The notes under the pieces were generated by a model that saw nothing but the letters and a program-made list of their open reading frames with translations, searched no databases and was not told where the DNA came from. From Methanosarcinales archaeon ex4572_44 (GTDB lineage: Archaea > Halobacteriota > Methanosarcinia > Methanosarcinales > EX4572-44): 7,732 bases of DNA. Numbering within the stretch: the first letter of the stretch is position 1; each line of letters opens with the position of its first letter. The DNA lies in contig NJEL02000035.1 in the NCBI GenBank assembly GCA_002254825.2, positions 1 through 7,732 of the forward strand, read 5' to 3'. The translations under genes were made by a program, and so were the position numbers. Below are positions 5,786 to 7,732 of this stretch, in pieces.

Positions 5786-7680
5786 ATGTCTAAGATAATA
5801 GGAATTGATTTGGGAACAAGCAACTCGGCAGCCGCTGCACTGATCGGCGGCAAAGCAACGATCATACCAAGTGCGGAGGGCACAACAGTCGGTGGGGGGA
5901 AGGCCTTTCCATCGGTCGTTGCCTTCACAAAGAAGGGAGAACGCCTCGTTGGAGAGCCAGCACGCCGTCAGGCAGTGAGCAACCCAGAACGCACTATTAC
6001 AGCCATCAAAAGAAAGATGGGGACAGACCACAAAATACAGATCGATGACAAAGAATACACGCCCCAAGAAATATCAGCGTTCATCCTTCAGAAGATAAAA
6101 AAGGACGCTGAAGCATTTCTCGGGGAAAAAGTCGAAGAAGCCGTCGTCACGGTCCCCGCGTACTTCAACGACAACCAACGCCAGGCAACCAAAGATGCTG
6201 GCAGCATCGCAGGGCTTAACGTCGTAAGGATCATCAACGAACCAACAGCAGCATCCCTTGCCTACGGATTGGATAAAGAGGGCGAACTGAAGATACTCGT
6301 CTTCGACTTTGGTGGTGGGACGCTCGACGTGACAGTGATGGATCTGGGCGATGGCGTATTTGAAGTAAGATCAACCGCTGGTGACACACAACTAGGCGGA
6401 ACAGACATGGACAACGACCTTGTTGACTACATCGCAGAGGAATTCAAGAAAGACCATGGAATCGACCTACGAGAAGACAAAATGGCAAAACAGAGGCTGC
6501 AGGACGCTGCAGAAAAAGCAAAGATAGAACTCTCAACAACAATGAGCACAAACATCAATCTGCCCTTCGTAACAGCAGACGCACAGGGACCCAAACACCT
6601 TGAGATGGAGCTCACAAGAGCAAAACTCGAAGAGATCGTGAAACCCGTAGTAGAACGATGTAGAAAATCCATCAAACAAGCACTCGACGATGCCAAGCTA
6701 CAACCAGCAGAAATCGATAAAATCATCATGGTCGGCGGACCAACCCGCATGCCAACAGTACAAAAATTCGTAGAAAAAATCATAGGCAAACCGATCGAAC
6801 ACGGTGTGGACCCAATGGAATGCGTCGCTGTCGGAGCAGCCATCCAAGGCGGAGTTCTTGCTGGAGAAGTGAAAGACATACTGCTCCTTGACGTAACCCC
6901 ACTCACACTCGGAATCGAGACACTTGGTGGAGTCATGACAAAACTGATAGATCGAAACACCACCATACCAACAAAGAAGAGCGAAATATTCTCAACAGCA
7001 GCAGACAACCAGACAAGCGTGGAGATCCACGTACTCCAGGGCGAACGAACCATGGCAGTAGACAACGTATCACTCGGACGATTCACACTCGTAGACATAC
7101 CAATGGCGCCAAGAGGCATGCCGCAGATAGAGGTCACATTCGACATCGACTCAAACGGCATACTCCACGTGACAGCAAAAGACCTCGGCACAGGCAAATC
7201 ACAGGACATGACAATTACAGCGCCACTGAAGATGCCAGAGGACGAGATCAAACAAAAGGTGAAAGACGCAGAAGAACACGCCAAGGAAGATGAAAAGAGA
7301 AAAGAACTGATAGAAGCCAAAAACCAGGCAGATGCCCTCGCATACACAACAGAAAAAACATTGAAAGAACTCGGTGATAAAGTAAGTGCTGACCAGAAGA
7401 AGAATGCAGAAGAGGCAGTACAGAAAGTCAAGGATGCCATCAAGAGCGATGACATAAACACGATAAAATCAGCAACAGAAGAGCTCACAAAACAGATGCA
7501 CGCACTGAGCCAGATACTCTACCAACAAGCACAACAACAGCAACAGACACAACAACCTACCAACAAGCACAACAACAGCAACAGACACAACAACCAGAAA
7601 CCGAGGAGGGCACCACAACAGGCGGCGCAGAAGAAGTGGTTGACGTCGACTACGAAGAAGTGGATGAGGAGAACAAATAA
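5786..7680 (+). CDS. dnaK: Hsp70 chaperone DnaK, reading frame broken near the C-terminus by a 38-bp duplication
   Basis: DnaK is the ATP-driven cytoplasmic Hsp70 that binds unfolded polypeptides with DnaJ and GrpE. The ATPase domain shows IGIDLGTSNSAAAA (5-18), KRKMGTD, VVTVPAYFND, INEPTAASLAYGLD, VFDFGGGTLDVTV and IIMVGGPTRMP. The linker region DILLLDVTPLTLGIETLGG leads into the substrate-binding domain, then a helical lid rich in Glu, Lys and Ala. In the Gln-rich tail after residue 578 a perfect 38-bp tandem repeat (7520-7595) moves the frame by two bases. As written, the frame continues with a basic sequence (PTNKHNNSNRHNNQKPRR and on) to the window edge without a stop. In the other frame the same DNA encodes EEVVDVDYEEVDEENK and stops at 7678-7680, the classic DnaK ending. 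Without one repeat copy the gene is a 618-residue DnaK. The coordinates given are those of the restored gene. The ATPase and peptide-binding domains are intact, so even the shifted product could keep core activity. Confidence 0.93.
7520..7595 (+). repeat. Perfect 38-bp tandem duplication in the dnaK tail
   Basis: The unit starts TACCAACAAGCACAA and ends CACAACAACC. The copies are at 7520-7557 and 7558-7595 and are identical. The unit is itself a low-complexity CAA/CAG/ACA sequence that encodes mostly Gln in the correct frame. Because 38 is not a multiple of three, having two copies puts the downstream DnaK tail out of frame; one copy (or four) would be in frame. Confidence 0.97.
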
Positions 7681-7691
7681 AGACACCACGC

Positions 7692-7726
7692 GGGATAGGC
7701 CATCCCCCTCCAACATTTTTAATTTT
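7692..7726 (+). terminator. Terminator-like hairpin and T runs after dnaK
   Basis: GGGAT (7692-7696) and ATCCC (7702-7706) can form a 5-bp stem with a 5-nt loop. They are followed by T5 (7716-7720) and T4 (7723-7726). The element begins 11 nt after the stop at 7678-7680, which supports 7680 as the natural end of dnaK. Archaeal termination relies mainly on T runs. No dnaJ start is visible in the remaining bases. Confidence 0.45.
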
Positions 7727-7732
7727 ATAGCC

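Noticed and set aside
5705..6067. Minus-strand open frame of 120 codons across the grpE-dnaK junction
   Set aside because: It is antisense to two confident genes and includes the AT-rich spacer, giving a Phe/Ile/Tyr-rich nonsense tail.
6427..7488. Minus-strand open frame of 353 codons opposite dnaK
   Set aside because: It is the complement of conserved DnaK codons, Ser/Phe-rich with no family signature. Long antisense frames opposite dnaK are a well-known artefact. The + strand shows clear Hsp70 motifs throughout.
7520..7600. Programmed ribosomal frameshift that would rescue the DnaK tail
   Set aside because: I see no classic slippery heptamer or downstream structure in the tract, and a perfect 38-bp duplication fully explains the frame change. 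Occasional slippage on the CAA/ACA repeats cannot be excluded.
1..7732. CRISPR array, insertion sequence, attachment site or defence genes
   Set aside because: No spaced repeats, transposase, integrase or terminal inverted repeats are visible; the only clear repeats are the 13-bp and 38-bp tandem duplications.

Overview
This window looks like archaeal chromosome. The evidence is glutamate synthase split into separate domain genes, Shine-Dalgarno sites of the GGTGA type, TATA-box-like elements with purine-rich BRE-like flanks instead of -35/-10 boxes, and a DnaK with the archaeal-type GTSNSAAA and KRKMGTD segments. Menaquinone synthesis by the futalosine route in an archaeon that also carries GrpE/DnaK narrows the candidates to euryarchaeal groups such as Archaeoglobales or the methane/alkane-oxidising lineages (ANME-1/Methanophagales, Syntrophoarchaea). 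That placement is inference from gene content, not a phylogeny.

Layout. Positions 1-1827 (+) hold two adjacent glutamate synthase genes: the FMN/iron-sulfur central domain, cut by the left window edge, and the GXGXG beta-helix domain, which appears to start at a non-canonical ATA codon. Positions 1921-4800 (-) hold a three-gene, translationally coupled operon read right to left: a long-chain polyprenyl diphosphate synthase, mqnE (aminofutalosine synthase) and mqnA (chorismate dehydratase). The genes overlap by 4 and 8 bases. MqnA makes the substrate of MqnE, and the prenyl synthase plausibly makes the quinone side chain. Positions 4801-5194 are a divergent control region with a candidate promoter for each direction and a 13-bp tandem duplication. 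Positions 5195-7680 (+) hold grpE and dnaK.

The most notable observation is in dnaK. A perfect 38-bp tandem duplication (7520-7557 and 7558-7595) in the Gln-rich linker shifts the reading frame. It replaces the canonical acidic C-terminal tail with a basic one that stays open to the window edge. Removing one copy restores a textbook 618-residue DnaK ending at 7680, followed at once by a terminator-like sequence. It is either a genuine slippage mutation or polymorphism, or an assembly error; reads can decide.

I see no tRNA, rRNA, CRISPR array, insertion sequence or defence system. Apart from the dnaK lesion, the ATA start and the quinone operon, the window is ordinary core metabolism and chaperone content, and I found no clear new biological system.
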